Origin: Chinchilla lanigera
Lineage: Eukaryota > Chordata > Mammalia > Rodentia > Chinchillidae
Assembly (NCBI RefSeq): GCF_000276665.1
Contig: NW_004955438.1
Span: forward strand, 15,815,352 to 15,879,351
DNA: 64,000 nt
Reading direction: 5' to 3'
In this document: positions 33,201-45,194 of the stretch, one piece after another
How positions within the stretch are numbered: position 1 is the first letter of the stretch
How the letters are laid out: each line of letters starts with the position of its first letter
Program-made: the position numbers and the translations under genes
Notes under the pieces: generated by a model
Seen by the model: only the letters and a program-made list of their open reading frames with translations
The model's database searches: none
Told to the model about the DNA's origin: nothing

Positions 33201-33634
33201 GAGGAGATGAGAGGAATTACGGGACTACACAGTTATTCTCTTGCTATCTATTGTGATTGTTGGAGACCTCCCCGCAGCCTGAGTGTTCGGCCTAAGATGG
33301 GTTCTCGGCTTGGCTTGGGGGCAGATGCCCAGTGTGTGGCCTATCCTGTGTGGAGCTGCCACCCCGGGCCTGTTCCTGGTCTCCTGCCTTTTCTTCCCAG
33401 TTCCCAGAACATGCCAGACTGATGGCTTTTTGTGGCCCTTCATCCTGTGTGTCTGAGTCTTGCTTAATATTTTTAACTTGACATGTTACTCTTTGTGCTT
33501 TTGAAGTACTTACCAAAATCACATTGAATAGATGATTAAAAGAGAAAAAAACTATTTTAGGTGTTATAATTATTCTTTGTGTGGACCCTCTAATTTCAGA
33601 CCTTGGGGAATTAAAAAAAAAACTTTCTTAAGGC

Positions 33635-33793
33635 TTTTTTTTTTTTTTTTTTTTTTTTTTGGTCTTTTTGAGACAGGGTCTTGCTATGCAGTTCAGGCTA
33701 GTCTTGAATTCACTTTGTAGCCCAGGCTGGCCTTGGACTAGCAAGGATCCTCCTGCCTCAGCCTCCTGAGTGCTGGGATTACAGGCATGGGCC
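33635..33793 (-). mobile_element. B1-like (7SL-derived) SINE
   Basis: An uninterrupted T26 run is followed by TTTTTGAGACAGGGTCTTGC, GTAGCCCAGGCTGGCC and CTGAGTGCTGGGATTACAGG. This is the antisense of a 7SL-derived monomer. The long homopolymer suggests limited age. Confidence 0.9.
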
Positions 33794-34247
33794 TATTATA
33801 ATAACAATTCTTATTGCCCTTTGGTGTTTTCTAAAATTTTGGTATTATAACGGGCTCCACAAAGAATTGATGTTCATCAAATGCTTGTAGAAACAAATTT
33901 CTTAAAAATGCAGGATTATGTCTGAGATCAACTTTAAAATATTCTAGCAATGGAAAAATAAAATAAAAAGGAGAAAATAGATGTGCAACTATAGCAAAAT
34001 GTTGGTAAGTTTTTTTAACATCACAATAGGAGTTCACTCTGCTTTTACAGTTTTTTTTCTTTCTTTCGTGGAAGCCAGGGCTTCTGCAGGGGGGCACACT
34101 CTCGGCCCTTGTTGTTACTTTTTATTTTGGAGACAGTCTCTCACCAAGGCTGACCTTCCTTCTTCCTATGCGCGCCTAACAATCTTTCTAATTTAAAAGG
34201 TGATCGGGATGGCAGAGGCACCTCCAGGCACAGCGGTGAGCACTCAC

Positions 34248-34377
34248 CTTTTTATGGCTTTGTAGCAAATGATGACAAGGACAGTCAGAAACACGAGAGA
34301 GGCACAACATACGGCGATGACGATCACCAGCCCCGACCACCAGCTTTCCTCGGCAGGGCACGAGGTAGTGTTGGGCG
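34248..34377 (-). CDS. PRIMA1: PRIMA1 transmembrane exon
   Basis: This 130-nt exon starts after TCTTCCAG (intron side 34378-34385) and ends at a GTGAGT donor whose GT is at 34247-34246. It begins with two bases of a split Ala codon. It then encodes PNTTSCPAEESWWSG, a hydrophobic span LVIVIAVCCASLVFLTVLVI, and ICYKAIK plus two bases of the next Arg codon. NTT is a possible N-glycosylation site on the outer side. The hydrophobic segment of about 21 residues is the membrane anchor, and the following Lys/Arg residues fit the positive-inside rule. The sequence is very close to mammalian PRIMA1. The upstream proline-rich exon that binds the cholinesterase tail is not in the window. Confidence 0.96.
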
Positions 34378-35109
34378 CTGGAAGAGACAGGAGCAGCCTG
34401 AGTCTCCCGGCATAAGCTGGTGGCAGCCACGGTGGGAGGGACGCAGCTGCCATCCCCCGGATGAAGGCCCTTTGACCTCTCCTGCCGCCCCTGCCCCCAC
34501 CCGGAAGCCGATGACATCATGGCTGGCCCCCAGCCAGGCTGACCCCCCCCATCCAGGCCGACCCCCCGCCATCCAGGCCTGGCCTGTGCCGAGCAGGGGT
34601 TAAGCGCTGCACCCCGCCATCCATCCTCCCTTGGCATGAGCTAACTGACAGCAGGGTCAGGTTTAATTTCCCATGAAAAATAACAGAACATCTCATTCTC
34701 TCAGTTGAGGCATTAAATCCAGTTCCTCTGCAGGTGGGGGTGGGGAGCCGGGCTCAGAGGGGACTCTGGGGGAGGAAGGAGAGAAATGGAGGCCTGTTGT
34801 GTTGGTTTCTGAAACTAGTTTCTTGCAAGAGGCTGGCTCTCTTGGATTCAGCCCAGGTGGGGGTACTTGCAGCTAGCTCGGCCTGCTGGGGTCACGCAGA
34901 TGGGGAAAAGTCTGTGTTTGACAAAGCAGCTGACACTGGTGCTCCAAGGCCCTCCCATCCTTATGTGATCCATGGTGTGCCTGGGGTGAACCTCCCACCC
35001 GCTGGCATGGGCAGGGTTGGGGTTTACCCAAAGCGCAGGTACCGGTTCTCATCCCTCAGAGAAAAGCACACACGCCCCATAGCCTCATCCGAGAGTCACT
35101 GAGAAGACC

Positions 35110-35250
35110 CAGATAGAGCTGGAAAGAAGTGCGGAGAATCGAAAAGGCATGGGAAAGGCGAGGGAGGAACAGGAGAGAAGAGACAGAGGAGGGAGAGAAG
35201 CTGACAAGGGAGAGAAGAAGGGAGGGACAGACAGACAATGCCACTAACTT
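35110..35250 (+). repeat. GA-rich low-complexity stretch
   Basis: This is a purine-rich stretch (GAGAGAAG, GGAGGGAG, GGGAGGGACAGACAGAC) without a regular unit. Confidence 0.7.
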
Positions 35251-35574
35251 TGGCCAGGTCTGCAAGACAGTGATATAGACAAAGGAATCAAAATTGCACC
35301 AAAGACCCTTCCCCTTGGTCATAGGCACCTTGAGGGCTGCGGTGGGTGGAGAACATGTGGCTGGCCTTTATCCGGGTATGAGTTTGACGTAACTGCACCA
35401 TCTGACAGTCGGCCAAAGGCAGACACCAGCAGGAGCCAGCCCTTCCCAGCACCTCAGACAGATGGCCCTGTGTCTCTCTCTAGCCACTCCCCACCCTGGG
35501 GGCGGCTACCTTTGAGTTCTGAAATTATCAATTAGATTTGCTTGTTCCTGACATTCATACAAATGGACTTGTGC

Positions 35575-35905
35575 CAGATGATTTTTAAAGGTTTTTTTAC
35601 TTCCTTTATTTAGCACAGTGTCTTTGAGAATCATCTGTGTCCTTGCATTTCTCTAAACTTCTTTCCTTGTGATCGCTGAAGAGTGTCCCGTGATGTGTGT
35701 GCCGCAATTTGTTTATCCACTCACCTGTTGGAAACGTAGGCTTGGTCCAGGTCTCTGACCACTCTGAAAGTAAACATCTGCATGGATGTGTTTTCCTATT
35801 TCTCTTGGAGAAATGCTAGGAGCAGGACTGTGGGGTCCTGTGGTGTGTGCCTGATTGACACTGCAAGAACAAGCCAAGTAGTTTTCCCAAGTGCTCGCAC
35901 TTTTG
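35575..35905 (-). mobile_element. L1 3'-region fragment
   Basis: AATTTGTTTATCCACTCACC and TCTTGGAGAAATGCTAGGAG are antisense counterparts of a familiar L1 ORF2/3' segment. The fragment is decayed. Confidence 0.6.
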
Positions 35906-36697
35906 TGCCCTCCCGTGCAGAACAAAGACAGGCAGAAAGGGCATGGGAAGAAGGGAGTGGTTACAATTTGTAGCTGAATTAAAGGCAGCTGGATTAAGCG
36001 ATCCAGAAACCATTATGTGCTTCCTAGGGGACTGGTGCTAAAACCTCATTAACAAATGTGAGGTCCCCAGGGTTGGACTTCGGATCTTCACAGAGCCTGA
36101 GCAGAATCAGCAAGGCGTTCTGTGAATCAGCTGGGACAGGGACACCACGGGGCTGCTCTGCAACTCCAACACCTGTCCAAACCCCAACACCTAAAAGATG
36201 CAGCGCGCAGGGTTGACAAGAGGAATAAACTCTAGAATGAAGGAAAGGAACGCCAAAAGGATTCCCATTTCCCTGACAACGATAGATTTGCTCAGTGCTT
36301 TTCTTGGTGAAATATAAAGCCAGGTCCTCCCTTAATTCCCCATTTTGGGGGTGCTCCTGACTGGCCTGAATATTCCCAGGGTGACTCAGCACAGATCCAG
36401 GGTTCACCTACTGTACAGCAGCAGCCACTATGGGACTCAGAAATGCAAGTGGATCACAGGAGGCTTCTCTGCCTACACTTGTCCCATACTCCAAAGCTCT
36501 GCCCCTTATTTTCGCTGCCAGGGGAGCGGTGTTAGCTTCTATGACTCTTCCTCAGGCTGTAACACCTCTGGGCAAGTCCCCAGGGCTGCCGCTTCCCACT
36601 GATAGCCCGGGAAAGTTCCCCAACATTCCCATGTGGGGAATAAATCTACCCATTTGTGGTCATAGCCAGGGGCTGCACCTCGAGTCAGTAGCTCTTG

Positions 36698-36868
36698 TTT
36701 TTATTTTTTTAATTTTAATTTTTTTGACTTTTTGAGACAGGGTCTCACTATGCAGTTTAAGCTGGCCTTGAGCTCACTTTTTAGCGTAGGCTGGCCTCAA
36801 ACTTGCAACAATCCTCCTGCCTCAGCCTCCCGAGTGCTGGGATTACAGGCATGCGCCACCACGCCCAG
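36698..36868 (-). mobile_element. B1-like SINE with 17-bp target duplication
   Basis: The body contains TTTTTGAGACAGGGTCTCAC and CGAGTGCTGGGATTACAGGC and ends in CGCCACCACGCCCAG. The 17-bp site CGAGTCAGTAGCTCTTG is perfect at 36681-36697 and 36869-36885. This marks a clean, fairly recent insertion. Confidence 0.95.
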
Positions 36869-37574
36869 CGAGTCAGTAGCTCTTGGACATGTGGGTTTGG
36901 TCAGCACGTTGAGCAATCCCAGCAGCTGGGGATGCTAATGACAATGAGCTAGTTATTTCCATATAAGGTAGGCTTGTCCTTTCAGAAAAGTGCCAGTAGG
37001 GTCCCTGTTCAGAAATTCCATCAACCTGGAATTTGGTAGTAGATTTCAGGGCCTCTTTGTCTTACACATTCTATATTAACAGGGTGGGACTATTCTTTTC
37101 AGGATCACTTTTGCAAAGCAGGGAGCCCTGGCTGAGACAGTCCTCTGATACCCAGCAGTGCTCTGATCACTGTGTGCATGGAAGGAAACAACCCCAGGCA
37201 GAGCTGCTAATGGACAGGAAAGCAGGGAAGCATGTGAAATCCAGTCGAGGCATAAGTCTTGGATTTTGCTCAGGAAGTCAGTTGTTGTGTTCAAAGGCGC
37301 ATCCTTATTTATCTTTGCTTGAGTCAATTTGAGAACGCGAGAGCTGGAGGAAGGCTGGGAGGTGTCTTTTCAGTAGAGAATAAACACTGAGGCTCAGGAT
37401 GAAGAAGCAGCTTTCCCAGGGGACAGAGTGAGCACAGCCTTTGGGCTGTGTGCTAGGCCCGCCCCTACCTCAATTTCCCTCAGTGCTGGGTGTTGCCAGT
37501 ATCTCTCCCCAGAGGGGACAAGACAGCTTATGGTGCAGGCATCTGCTGGTTCATATTTGGGAAGACAGATCCCA

Positions 37575-37710
37575 AAGGTGCTCATTCATTCATTCATCCA
37601 CCAGACACACCCTGAGCATGCTCAGTACCCAGCATTGTGCTAGGATTTGGGAGTACAAAGATAAATCAGACATATCTTCTGGCTTCACCAGGCCTGCACC
37701 AGCTGCCTTA
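37575..37710 (-). mobile_element. L2 3'-end remnant
   Basis: TCATTCATTCATTCATCCAC, then CCAGCATTGTGCTAGGATTT and GAGTACAAAGATAAATCAG. This is the antisense L2 tail. Confidence 0.6.
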
Positions 37711-40700
37711 TGGATCTTTACAAAGTGGACTAAGATCTGACCCTCACGTTCAGGGAGCCAGGCATCTCCAAAAGAAAAGCCATGCACGAACTGCTAACAA
37801 GCAAGGTGAAGTCACTTGTGGCTGGGAGAGGATGCCCTGGGTGCTAAGATGGTTTAGGAGTGAGGGTGAGGCTGAGTGAGGGGCAGCTGGCCAGACAGTG
37901 GAGGCTGAGACAGTCAGAGAGTGCCAAGTGCCAGCCAGTCCGAGCTCTCTGTCACTCCCTCTGAACATGACAGGAAGGCAGCAGTGTCTTGGCCCTGCAG
38001 GGGTCACAACCCCCTCTCTGCTTAGACTCCCTGAAGCTTTGTCTGCTGCACTCAGTAAACACTCCTGCCGTCTGCACAGACCGCAAGACCGGCAGGCAGG
38101 GAGGGCGGCTTCGAAGGACCCAGCCCCTGAGCAGCTGCGTCTGCTCAGTTAGGAAATGCACTGCTGAAGGCTTCAGAACTTTTGTTTCCAGCCAAGGTGA
38201 ACTGAAAAACAGACTGGATACGTGACACTGGTTCTCTAAACAGTAGACATCAGGCAACAAAGACAGTGACCCCAAGAGACAAGAAACAAGTGAGATGTGT
38301 CCAACCAGAGGCCAGCGTGCTGCCTTGAGAGAGTCTTGCAGTAGAGCTACAAAAACAAGAATCCAGGAGCGCACAGGACAGATGTGTCCCCTCCCTTCCA
38401 GCGACCTCTGAGAGGAGGAAGCCCCAGCATACCACATCTAACCACCAATGGCGCGCGACTATACACTGTGGCAAGTGCCACAGAGGAAACAGGGGAGAGA
38501 CCAGACGGCCCACAGGTGCCTGGGGAAGAACCAGGGGTGTATAGGTGGGGATGACTGACTGGGTACTCAGGGAGGCGGGGGCCACAGAGGCCTAGGAGAT
38601 TTGGGCATCGACCTTTTGGACTCACCCCAGGTCCCAGGCCGCAGAAGAACTGTGTGGTCCCGAGAGCCCTTGGTGATGAACGCTCTCCCTATATTCCTCG
38701 GGGGCGTTAGCAGCTATGAACGAGACCATGAGGTTCCATCCATGGTAGCAATCATCACTTTCCCACCATGGCTGCAAGGGCCCCGATCAGGCACAGTGCA
38801 TGGCCCAGTTACAGTCTCCTCTTTGCAGTGGGGAAAGTGACGGCACAGAGCCGGGGCCTGTGACAGCACTGAGTCGGCTGGACATGTATTAATAGGCGGA
38901 GCCAGCTGTTGTAGAGCAGCTGTGCCCAGATGTTTGACTGACAGAGGGCGGTGAGTGAGGGATGAACCAATGGGAGAACAGCAAAGGCCCTGGAAACAGC
39001 CCCCTTTGGCAACATAAAGCAAAACGCAGCCTGGTTCTAGAGGAAAGGAGATGGCCGTGTTGTTTGTTGTGAAATCACGTTTCTGCCTTGAACTGGAGGC
39101 TTTATCCACGGGTGGCCTCTTGACCCTCTGGGTGGCCACCTCAAGATGTCGCCAGGCTGGTGTGGCACCCAGCTTCTTGAGCACAGTCTGAGTTCTAAGC
39201 ACTGCTGGGACACTCTAGGCCTTGGGGACAGCGTTAGACACCTCGCCTTCCTTTCAAAGTCTTGGGTGGGTCAATCTTTCCCTGTCTCTTTCAGGTGCTA
39301 ACGTCCACCCGCCTGCTTCCCAGACAGGACGAACCTGGTCTTTCCTACGGGAAACTGAAGACAGAGGCTGCGCTGGGCCTGGAGCTGTTTCTGTGTCGTG
39401 GTATGACTATGGGCTTCGTGGCATCCTTAGGCAGAGGTGACAGGAGCCACACAGCCCTGCTGCGAGGTCTTTAGGATTATAGGGTCCCTCTCGGTACTTC
39501 TGTCTCCCATCCACCCTTAAGAAGAGTTTTAGGAAGTTGTCCTGCTTGTGTAGGAAGAGCGTGAGCTCAGGCACCCAGCATCCATGAGAGGGCCCACGCT
39601 CACCCTCTGTCCCTGCCCCCACAGGCTCACCCAAGACCCTCCTGGCTTCGTGCGGCTCGCAAGGACAGCGGTGGGACTGGGAGTTAAGACTGGGCTGCCA
39701 GGTCTGTTTCATAGACCCTCTGCACAAAGGAGGACACTGAGGCTTGGAGCAAGGTGGCGGGAGCCTTCCCAGGGCCAGATGCAGGCCCTCAAGGTCCGCC
39801 GCCCGGAGTCATGTCCTGTCCCGAAGCACCCCAAAGATGCGCTTCTCAGGAGTCCCTCCTGGGCTGGCAGCCCTCTCCCTGCCTGGACTCTGCGTCCCAG
39901 CCTTGGGCCGGCTGGGCTGTGTGATACGGAGCCTGTGTCCACTAAGGAAGGGGCGTGGGGTGGGGCGCCGCTCCCCTCTCGAGCCCCTCTCCACACAGAG
40001 GCCCATTGTCTCTGGACACAAGGGACTGACTCTTGGGCCGCTGCTCTCCATTCAGGGCCACAGGGCATCCACAGGGAGGCCTGTGCCAGGGCATCCACCT
40101 CCCACGGGGCTCTGGGAGAGCGTGGGTGTGGGGCTGTGCACTTGCTTCTGACCCCGGAGGTACCAACGTGCGTGAGCTGGACTTGAGAACCGCACATAAA
40201 CCTGGGACCCTGGTGCTTGTGGCAGCCTCCGTGATCAGCCTTCATTTCTAGAGAGGAGTCAGAAATGGCCATGGTGTCGCCTGGGTGGGAAGCTGGTGGC
40301 TTCCTACTGCAGCAAGGGTACTAAGTGAAGTACCCAAGCACAGGGTTGGGGCACACATCCCTTGGGCCTCAGGAGGCCCTCACCCTCTTCTCTGCTGTTG
40401 GAACTCTGATTCAGGCTTCTGGGTCCTGCACAGAGGCCCCCCTCCATGAATATTCACAGTTCCTCCCTCAAATCAGGGGCCAGTAGGAAGCCACCAGCTA
40501 CTCATTCTGCAGATGGAAGGCAGAGTGCCTGGGGTGCCTGGTGGTTGGGGGTACCCCTTCCGCACTCTGCAGGGGAAGGCTGTCTGTGAACACTGCAGGC
40601 TACATGGTGCCCTTGGCCTCCAGGTGCCTGGTAGTAGGTGACATTGTGCCTGGCTGGCCTGCCTTGGAGGCCACCTGCCTCCTTTCCACCACCCCTCTTC

Positions 40701-42364
40701 CTCCTGGAAGTTCCCCTGTTCGCACCCATCCAGGAACCGCTCCTGCTCCACGCAGCTGGGTGAGTTGGAGGGTACCATGGCTCAACACCCTGGGTTTTCA
40801 CTAACCTCACAGGGAAAGGGGTGGTCCACAAACACCCTCAAGGCCTTGGTTAGGGCTCAGCCAGAAGACCAACCAAGTGTGCCACCAGGGCTGTCTCTGC
40901 TCTCCAGAGTGGCCCAAACTACAAGGGCTGGCCAGGCTGAGCCCCTTGCTGAGCCTCCCAGGAAAGCTGCCCAGGGCCTTGGTTCTACCCTCACGGCTGC
41001 ATCAGTAGCCCTTAAATCTCTGCCTTCAGCCTCTTCTCAGCCGCTGCCCCTGGGCATCATGTGCCAGATGCCCCAGCCTCGCCCCCAGCCTGGCTGCCTG
41101 TTATATAAGTAACGCACCTTAGCACCTCCATCGCCAGGGCACCCTGAACACCCCAAGCTGGTAACTCCAGACGTGGACCCCCGAGGGCAAGACTCTGATA
41201 CCCGGCGGCACACACCTTCAGAAACTGCACGCAAACCCTGGCAGCAAAACCTTTGTGGTCTGTCTTGGACCACTACTTGAGATGCATAGTGCTTGCAGGA
41301 CTCAGACCAAAGCCCTGCGGGACTGACTAGTGACCATCCGGATACACCCGGACTCCTCAGGCAGCCCTGGTGACCCCGTGTGAGCACCTCTGCACCACAC
41401 ATGGCTCCTGTGTGTCTTCCACCCATGGAGCGACCCCGCCTGGGATGCTAAAGTACGGGAGGCTGCGACCTCCTTGTCATTGTGGTGATTCCAACTTTTG
41501 TGTAGTAAACGGATTGCCTCGGGAAGCAGTTCAAGTGCTTTCCTCTCTTTTTGAAGCCTTTTGATCCCTATTGGGTTGCTCAAGACACAACCCCTGAGCT
41601 GGACATCCGACGGCTGCCCTGGCTGCCTCGGCCTCCCTAGGAGTTCTCCGCTCGGGCTCAGATCACAACCTGGACTAGGCCAGTAGCAGCCCCCTCCTCC
41701 ACTCCTCTTCTGCGTGCTGCTTCTCACTCACTCCTGGCCCATGCTGGTTCTTGCTGGGTCATTCATGGCCTCCCCACCTGGCTGCCCCTGCTCCCTGGGG
41801 GACCAGTTGCCCAGTTCAGCAAAGTGGCTGTCACGCTGGCTTTGAACCAGGACGCCAGGCTCTGACACAAGCAGGTCATTCAATCTGTTAGATTTCATCT
41901 CTGGTCTACCCCCTGCAGGTTTTGGGAAGCAACAGGAAGCCACCCCCTGCTGCTGCAGGGGCTGAATGAAGAACCCAACCAGAGAGTGGGGGTACTCCTT
42001 GGCTGTACATCATGCCCTTTCCCTTCTCCCCAGTGGAACCCCAGTTCGCCTCCTGTACCCCCCACACCCACAGGGTCCAGGTTTGGGCTCAACGTGGTTG
42101 TTCCAGTCTTTCTGCCTCGAAGTGGCTTAGGGGTCATGTAGTTCTGGTCAGGGTCAGGAGAGGAAAAGTCTGCTGGGGGCTTCTGGTAATCACCTCCTTG
42201 CTTTTACGGGAAGCACACGGGATGAGATGGCGGCTCCGGGCGGGTCTGAAAACCAGGAAGGGGCTGACGGGCAGGGACTAGAAAGGGATGACACTGCCCT
42301 GGGCCTGGAGGCCTTGAAAGGCCAGAAGGTGAGGTGGCATTGCAGACTTTCCCAAGGGTGCAAG

Positions 42365-42480
42365 GACAGTGTCTGACCAGGCGAGGAAACTGAGGCACAA
42401 ACAAACTGCTACCCAACTTCACCTAAGTTGGGGTTGGAACCCAGGCAGTCTGGCTCCAGAGCCAACTTCTGACCACTAAA
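42365..42480 (-). mobile_element. MIR remnant
   Basis: GAGGAAACTGAGGCACAAAC and GGGTTGGAACCCAGGCAGTC are antisense MIR landmarks. Confidence 0.65.
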
Positions 42481-42904
42481 TATACAGAAAAACAGGCAAG
42501 CGAGCAAATCTACAGCGGTACAAGCTGCCAAAGGAAACCCTTTAGAGAAAACAAGACAGGTGACCCAAGGGAGCGGCACGGCATGGCAGGGGAAGAGGGT
42601 GTCACAGGGAGGGCAGAGGAGGTGGCCCTGTGGAAAGGGCCTATCTGGCCTGGCCTGGCTAGCAAAGGATAGAATGGAGGCATCCAGGCCTCTCTGTCCC
42701 CGCTCCCTGGAGGCCCGGACCCAGCCTGCTGCCTAGGTGAGGGCCTCTGAACCCTCCAGCTGTGGCTCTAACCTGAGGCCTATGCTCTGGTTTATTTATT
42801 TCTGCCTGGCGTTCTGGGCACAGAGCCCAGTGTCGTGGTGCTGTGGCTGCTCACCATCAAGGGCCCTGTTGCAGGCTCAGGTCCTGCGGGGGCATTTTAA
42901 AAAC

Positions 42905-43065
42905 CCAACACATTATTAATTGTCTCCATCATTCCTGTGCCTAATCAGGAAAGGAAAATTATCAATTGGGCCTTTCTCTCTGGCTGGGGCAGCCGCAGCT
43001 ATTGGGTGGAAGTCAGGGCAGCAACCCAGAACAGCAGGTGTCTGGCTGGTAAAACTAATTATGCC
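42905..43065. promoter_or_regulatory. Candidate enhancer-like block with homeodomain-type sites
   Basis: It contains ATTATTAATTG, GCCTAATC, TTATCAATTG and ACTAATTATG within about 160 bp of otherwise GC-rich intron. TAATT cores are homeodomain sites. The first copy of the duplicated 59-bp block lies inside it. The function is inference. Confidence 0.25.
42968..43026 (+). repeat. 59-bp duplicated block, copy A
   Basis: It matches 44544-44602 at 56 of 59 positions without gaps; the differences are at block positions 6, 16 and 34. The shared core includes CTGGGGCAGCCGCAGCT and GGGTGGAAGTCAGGGCAGCA. The flanks are unrelated. Confidence 0.95.
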
Positions 43066-43770
43066 TCTGGTGGTGACTGAGGAACACATCCCCCCTTGTC
43101 CTGTGCCCAATGGCCCTCTTTGTTCAGCTCCTGAAGGTAAAGACTTGTTACTCCATGGCATCCACTCGCTTTCAGTGGTCTCAACCTTTGGGCCCCTCCC
43201 CAGATCTGCTAAGCCTGCCACTCCCTCCACACAGCCACGCAGAAGGGCCACACACACCGGCTTCAGGACAGGGAAGCAGCGCTGTCAGGAAGTGACAAGC
43301 CGGTGCCGCATCCAGAGAACTCTGGGAGACACTGGACCCCCGCCTTCCTGGGCCTGAGTCTCTCATTCTAGGTCTAGCCCGTGCCTCTGAGCCATGCTCT
43401 GTGCTAGACATGGGCGAAATGGTCAGCAAAGCAGATGGGCCCTGCCTCCGTGATGCCAGTAATCTGCTGGAGATGAGCGTTAATTAATCACCAAGGAAAT
43501 GCAGTCTGTGATTCCCACCTCACTGAGACACCTAACTGTGCATGTGCCTTAGGGAGGAACAACAGGAAACCATAAAACAAAAACTGAGAATGCCCTGACA
43601 TGGGGAGCCTGTGGGAATTGACTAAAAGTAATGACTTCATCTTGACTCATGAGAGGCCCCTGATCTTGAGGTGGGAAAACGTTCCTGATGTTCACGTTAA
43701 ATGCCCAGCAGATTCCAAGAGCCTATGGGTGTCCAATGGATGTTGGGTGGCTCCCTCCCTTTCAAAAGGG

Positions 43771-43912
43771 CTCTTAACCATCTGCGCATTGGTGCATCCT
43801 ATAATCTCAGCACTCTTGAGGCTGAGGCAGGAGGATCATGAGTTTAAGGCCAGCCTGGACATATAATAAGAATTTGTCTAAATACAAAACAACAACAAAA
43901 ACTACCCAAAGA
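43771..43912 (+). mobile_element. B1-like (7SL-derived) SINE, sense
   Basis: AATCTCAGCACTCTTGAGGC, TGAGGCAGGAGGATCATGAG and AAGGCCAGCCTGGACAT are 7SL landmarks, followed by an AAC-rich tail. The site CTCTTAA is repeated at 43771-43777 and 43913-43919 as a possible target duplication. Confidence 0.85.
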
Positions 43913-44024
43913 CTCTTAAGGGAAGACGGGAGACTCATGAATGCCCAGTAGAATCTGCTGTGTCTAAACAGCTGCAATCATTTTGAAGAGAAGTTGAGGT
44001 TTAACTTGAACCAGTGGTTACGAA

Positions 44025-44225
44025 TTCTGACTTGAAGGGCAAGTATGGCCCACTGCTTGTTTTATAAATAAAGTTTTATTGGAACACAGCCACAGCCATT
44101 TGTTTGCATACTGTCTCTGGCTACTTTTGTGCTACACTTTAAGAGTTGAGTGTTGCAACACAAGCTATGTGACTTGCAAAGACTCCAACATTTACCATCT
44201 GGCCTTTACAAAAGTGTGTTTCCCC
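44025..44225. mobile_element. Old hAT-type DNA-transposon remnant (copy 2)
   Basis: AAATAAAGTTTTATTGGAAC, CAGCCACAGCCATTTGTTTG, GAGTTGAGTGTTGCAAC and TTTACCATCTGGCC match the common mammalian element also seen at 12130-12322. Confidence 0.6.
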
Positions 44226-44449
44226 TGAAAGAGCTTTTTACCTAGGATTTTTAGGTAAGCGTAGCAGAGAGATCTGAGAATACACTGAAATTATGTCTCA
44301 AATTTATATATTGCAGGTAAACAGTCCACTCCTTCTGTTTTATTTTTAGAAAGTCCCTGGTGGGAGACTCTAGGTGTATGGCACAGGGCTCTGCCCTGCC
44401 CGGGAGTTTTAACAGTGACAGTACTGTGAGACAACAGATGGGCCCAAGT

Positions 44450-44543
44450 TTGGATCCTGACTTGGCCACAGCACCCCTGCTAGGTGACCCCCAGATAAAG
44501 CACTCAAACTTCCCAGGCCCTGGCTTCCTACCCATCACAGGGA
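44450..44543 (+). mobile_element. MIR remnant (partial)
   Basis: GATCCTGACTTGGCCAC, CTAGGTGACCCCCAGATAAA and CTTCCTACCCATCACAGGG follow MIR order. The duplicated 59-bp block starts right after it. Confidence 0.4.
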
Positions 44544-44602
44544 GGGCCGTTCTCTCTGCCTGGGGCAGCCGCAGCTTTTGGGTGGAAGTCAGGGCAGCAA
44601 CC
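44544..44602 (+). repeat. 59-bp duplicated block, copy B
   Basis: This is the partner of 42968-43026, in direct orientation 1,576 bp away, with 56 of 59 bases identical. Its left flank is a MIR remnant and its right flank has no counterpart beside copy A. Confidence 0.95.
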
Positions 44603-45194
44603 TCCCTGGAAGGCTGCACACTGCTCTGGATATAGAAGTGTCACCTGAAAAGACGCATACCAGCTTCCCTGGCACCTGAAGCCCTTCTCTGGGACAACAC
44701 ACTGGGGCTGCTGGCAGGCCAAGCGCAGACTGGACCTGCCTGGGAACTCAATCCTTCTATGGGGACTGACGGTGCCCAGTGTGGAAGTCCAGCCCTGCCA
44801 CCCACTGGGGACCACTGCCTTGGTGGGACCCGGCTTCCTCCCTGCCCTTCCCATCTCCTAGGCTGTCTCAGGCTCCCCTGGGAGCATTGCTTTAAATCCT
44901 CATGTCAGCGCTTGAGGACAAGCTCCACGTCAGGAAACCCAGACATGGTCATGAAGGTACTGATGCCCCTGGTCTGCATTACAAAGCATGAGACTGAGCT
45001 GAAATTCCACCCCACGGAGACGGGTGTGAACACGCTATGTGTGGGTGACTCCTTCCCATCCACACAGAGACCAAGCCCTGTTTAAACTGTCCCTGCTGAG
45101 TGAAGCGGAGACTGAGTTTGGTTCAGGTTGGGATCACAAGGCACAGTAACACCGCTGAGGAAAATCCCTGCTGCTCAGGTGGTCTTTGTGGAAA

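Larger units (their letters stand above)
23298..34247 (-). other. PRIMA1 intron between transmembrane and tail exons
   Basis: This 10.95-kb intron has GTGAGT at its 5' end and TTCCAG at its 3' end (minus strand). It holds the GATGGT-type tract (23774-24055), MIR remnants (24560-24720 and 25190-25400), an ID-like SINE (29571-29647), twin GC boxes (32139-32174), an antisense B1-like SINE (33635-33793), and otherwise GC-rich unique sequence. Open frames of up to 240 codons at 25404-28431 show no recognisable family and overlap on both strands. Confidence 0.85.

Noticed and set aside
39584..40186. 200-codon open frame and CpG-rich patch as a possible promoter or gene
   Set aside because: By rough count CpG density is below island level, no TATA or start-site signature is evident, and the protein is low-complexity with no family.
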